The position numbers were made by a program, and so were the translations under genes. A model generated the notes under the pieces. That model ran no database searches and was not told where the DNA came from. It was given only the letters and a program-made list of their open reading frames with translations. Below, in pieces: positions 63,712 to 64,000 of a DNA stretch of 64,000 bases (within the stretch, counting starts at the first letter, position 1; each line of letters starts with the position of its first letter). The stretch is taken from positions 38,471 to 102,470 of the forward strand of contig JANXSM010000064.1 of NCBI GenBank assembly GCA_025352665.1. Direction: 5' to 3'. This stretch comes from Rhodospirillales bacterium (GTDB lineage: Bacteria > Pseudomonadota > Alphaproteobacteria > Acetobacterales > Acetobacteraceae).

Positions 63712-64000
63712 TCACGCCGCCTTGAGATAACTGCCAAGCTTGGCCAGCGCCGTGCTTTTGTCGGTCTGGTCGATGGCGCCGAGTTCGGCCGCCATCCGGT
63801 CCAGCGCCGCTTCGTAAATCTGCCGCTCGGAAAAGCTCTGATCCGGCTGGCCGGCATTGCGGTGCAAATCGCGGACCACCTCGGCGATCGCCATCGGATC
63901 GCCGGAGTTGATCTTCGCTTCGTATTCCTGTGCCCGCCGCGACCACATCGTGCGTTTGATCCGCGCGCGGCCCTTGAGCACGGCCATGGCTTCGTCGAAC
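63712..64000 (-). CDS. CarD-family transcriptional regulator, C-terminal part (cut by window end)
   Basis: The visible 96 residues ('FDEAMAVLKGRARIKRTMWSRR', 'YEAKINSGDPMAIAEVVRDLHR', 'SFSERQIYEAALDRMAAELGAID') are the helical DNA-binding domain of CarD/CdnL proteins, which stabilise the open promoter complex at rRNA and housekeeping promoters. The N-terminal RNA polymerase-binding domain lies beyond base 64000. The ATG visible at 63987 is internal, because coding continues upstream of it. Confidence 0.9.
   Translation of the reverse strand, partial: FDEAMAVLKGRARIKRTMWSRRAQEYEAKINSGDPMAIAEVVRDLHRNAGQPDQSFSERQIYEAALDRMAAELGAIDQTDKSTALAKLGSYLKAA

Noticed and set aside
1..64000. CRISPR array, prophage or insertion sequence
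   Set aside because: I saw no regularly spaced repeats, transposase, integrase or phage structural genes; the only dispersed repeat is the palindromic element at both ends.

Overview
The window reads as chromosomal DNA of a high-GC alphaproteobacterium, most likely of the family Acetobacteraceae. The main reason is a complete cellulose operon of the acetic-acid-bacterial type: a GH8 endoglucanase, a CcpAx-like protein, a fused BcsA-BcsB, BcsC and BcsD. A SAM-II riboswitch, MmcB, a CarD-type regulator, a DUF3035 lipoprotein and an LpxL/LpxK/WaaA cluster also fit Alphaproteobacteria. Genus cannot be fixed from the sequence alone. Nearly all DNA is coding, many neighbouring genes overlap by four bases (ATGA), and there is no integrase, transposase, phage module, rRNA or CRISPR array.

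Layout. 1-2180: the tail of a gene resembling xseA, a palindromic intergenic repeat, a MarR regulator, a truncated isochorismatase-like remnant and an MFS exporter. 2171-6830 (minus): proline catabolism, putA followed by an Lrp-type regulator and a tandem PCC/DUF296 protein. 6903-15305 (minus): a high-affinity potassium operon read as small ORF, kdpF, A, B, C, D, E, ptsN, with repeated GCATAGGAAT-like boxes upstream. 15402-20491 (minus): a polar amino-acid type ABC importer with an M20 deacylase and a serine hydrolase. 20602-22767 (plus): a coiled-coil protein and a GT9 glycosyltransferase split over two ORFs. 22543-26394 (minus): lipid A/Kdo genes (DUF374 acyltransferase, waaA, lpxK, lpxL). 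26464-27240: rsmD and a small, apparently frameshifted gene.

27240-36510 (minus) is a long housekeeping block: tandem GNAT, ribF, ileS, lspA, DUF3035 lipoprotein, pgi, mutL. 36595-40319: a hydratase of the 2-keto-4-pentenoate family, folE, apaG, metZ with a SAM-II riboswitch in its leader, and tRNA-Gly(CCC). 40548-54003 (plus): the cellulose operon (GH8, CcpAx-like, BcsQ-like ATPase, BcsAB, BcsC, BcsD). 54000-64000: dsbD, hrpB, a DegP-like protease, a two-component system, a small secreted protein, a second copy of the palindromic repeat, mmcB, a pterin dehydratase, a zincin-like metallopeptidase and the C-terminal part of a CarD regulator cut by the window end.

The most unusual items are: the repeat family whose two copies each begin at the stop codon of a neighbouring gene (71-73 and 62458-62460); the cellulose operon with a BcsQ-like ATPase lacking both P-loop lysines and a BcsC with a very long Pro/Gln-rich linker; the PtsN-like protein wired into the kdp operon; and the split GT9 enzyme with an extra beta-rich domain.
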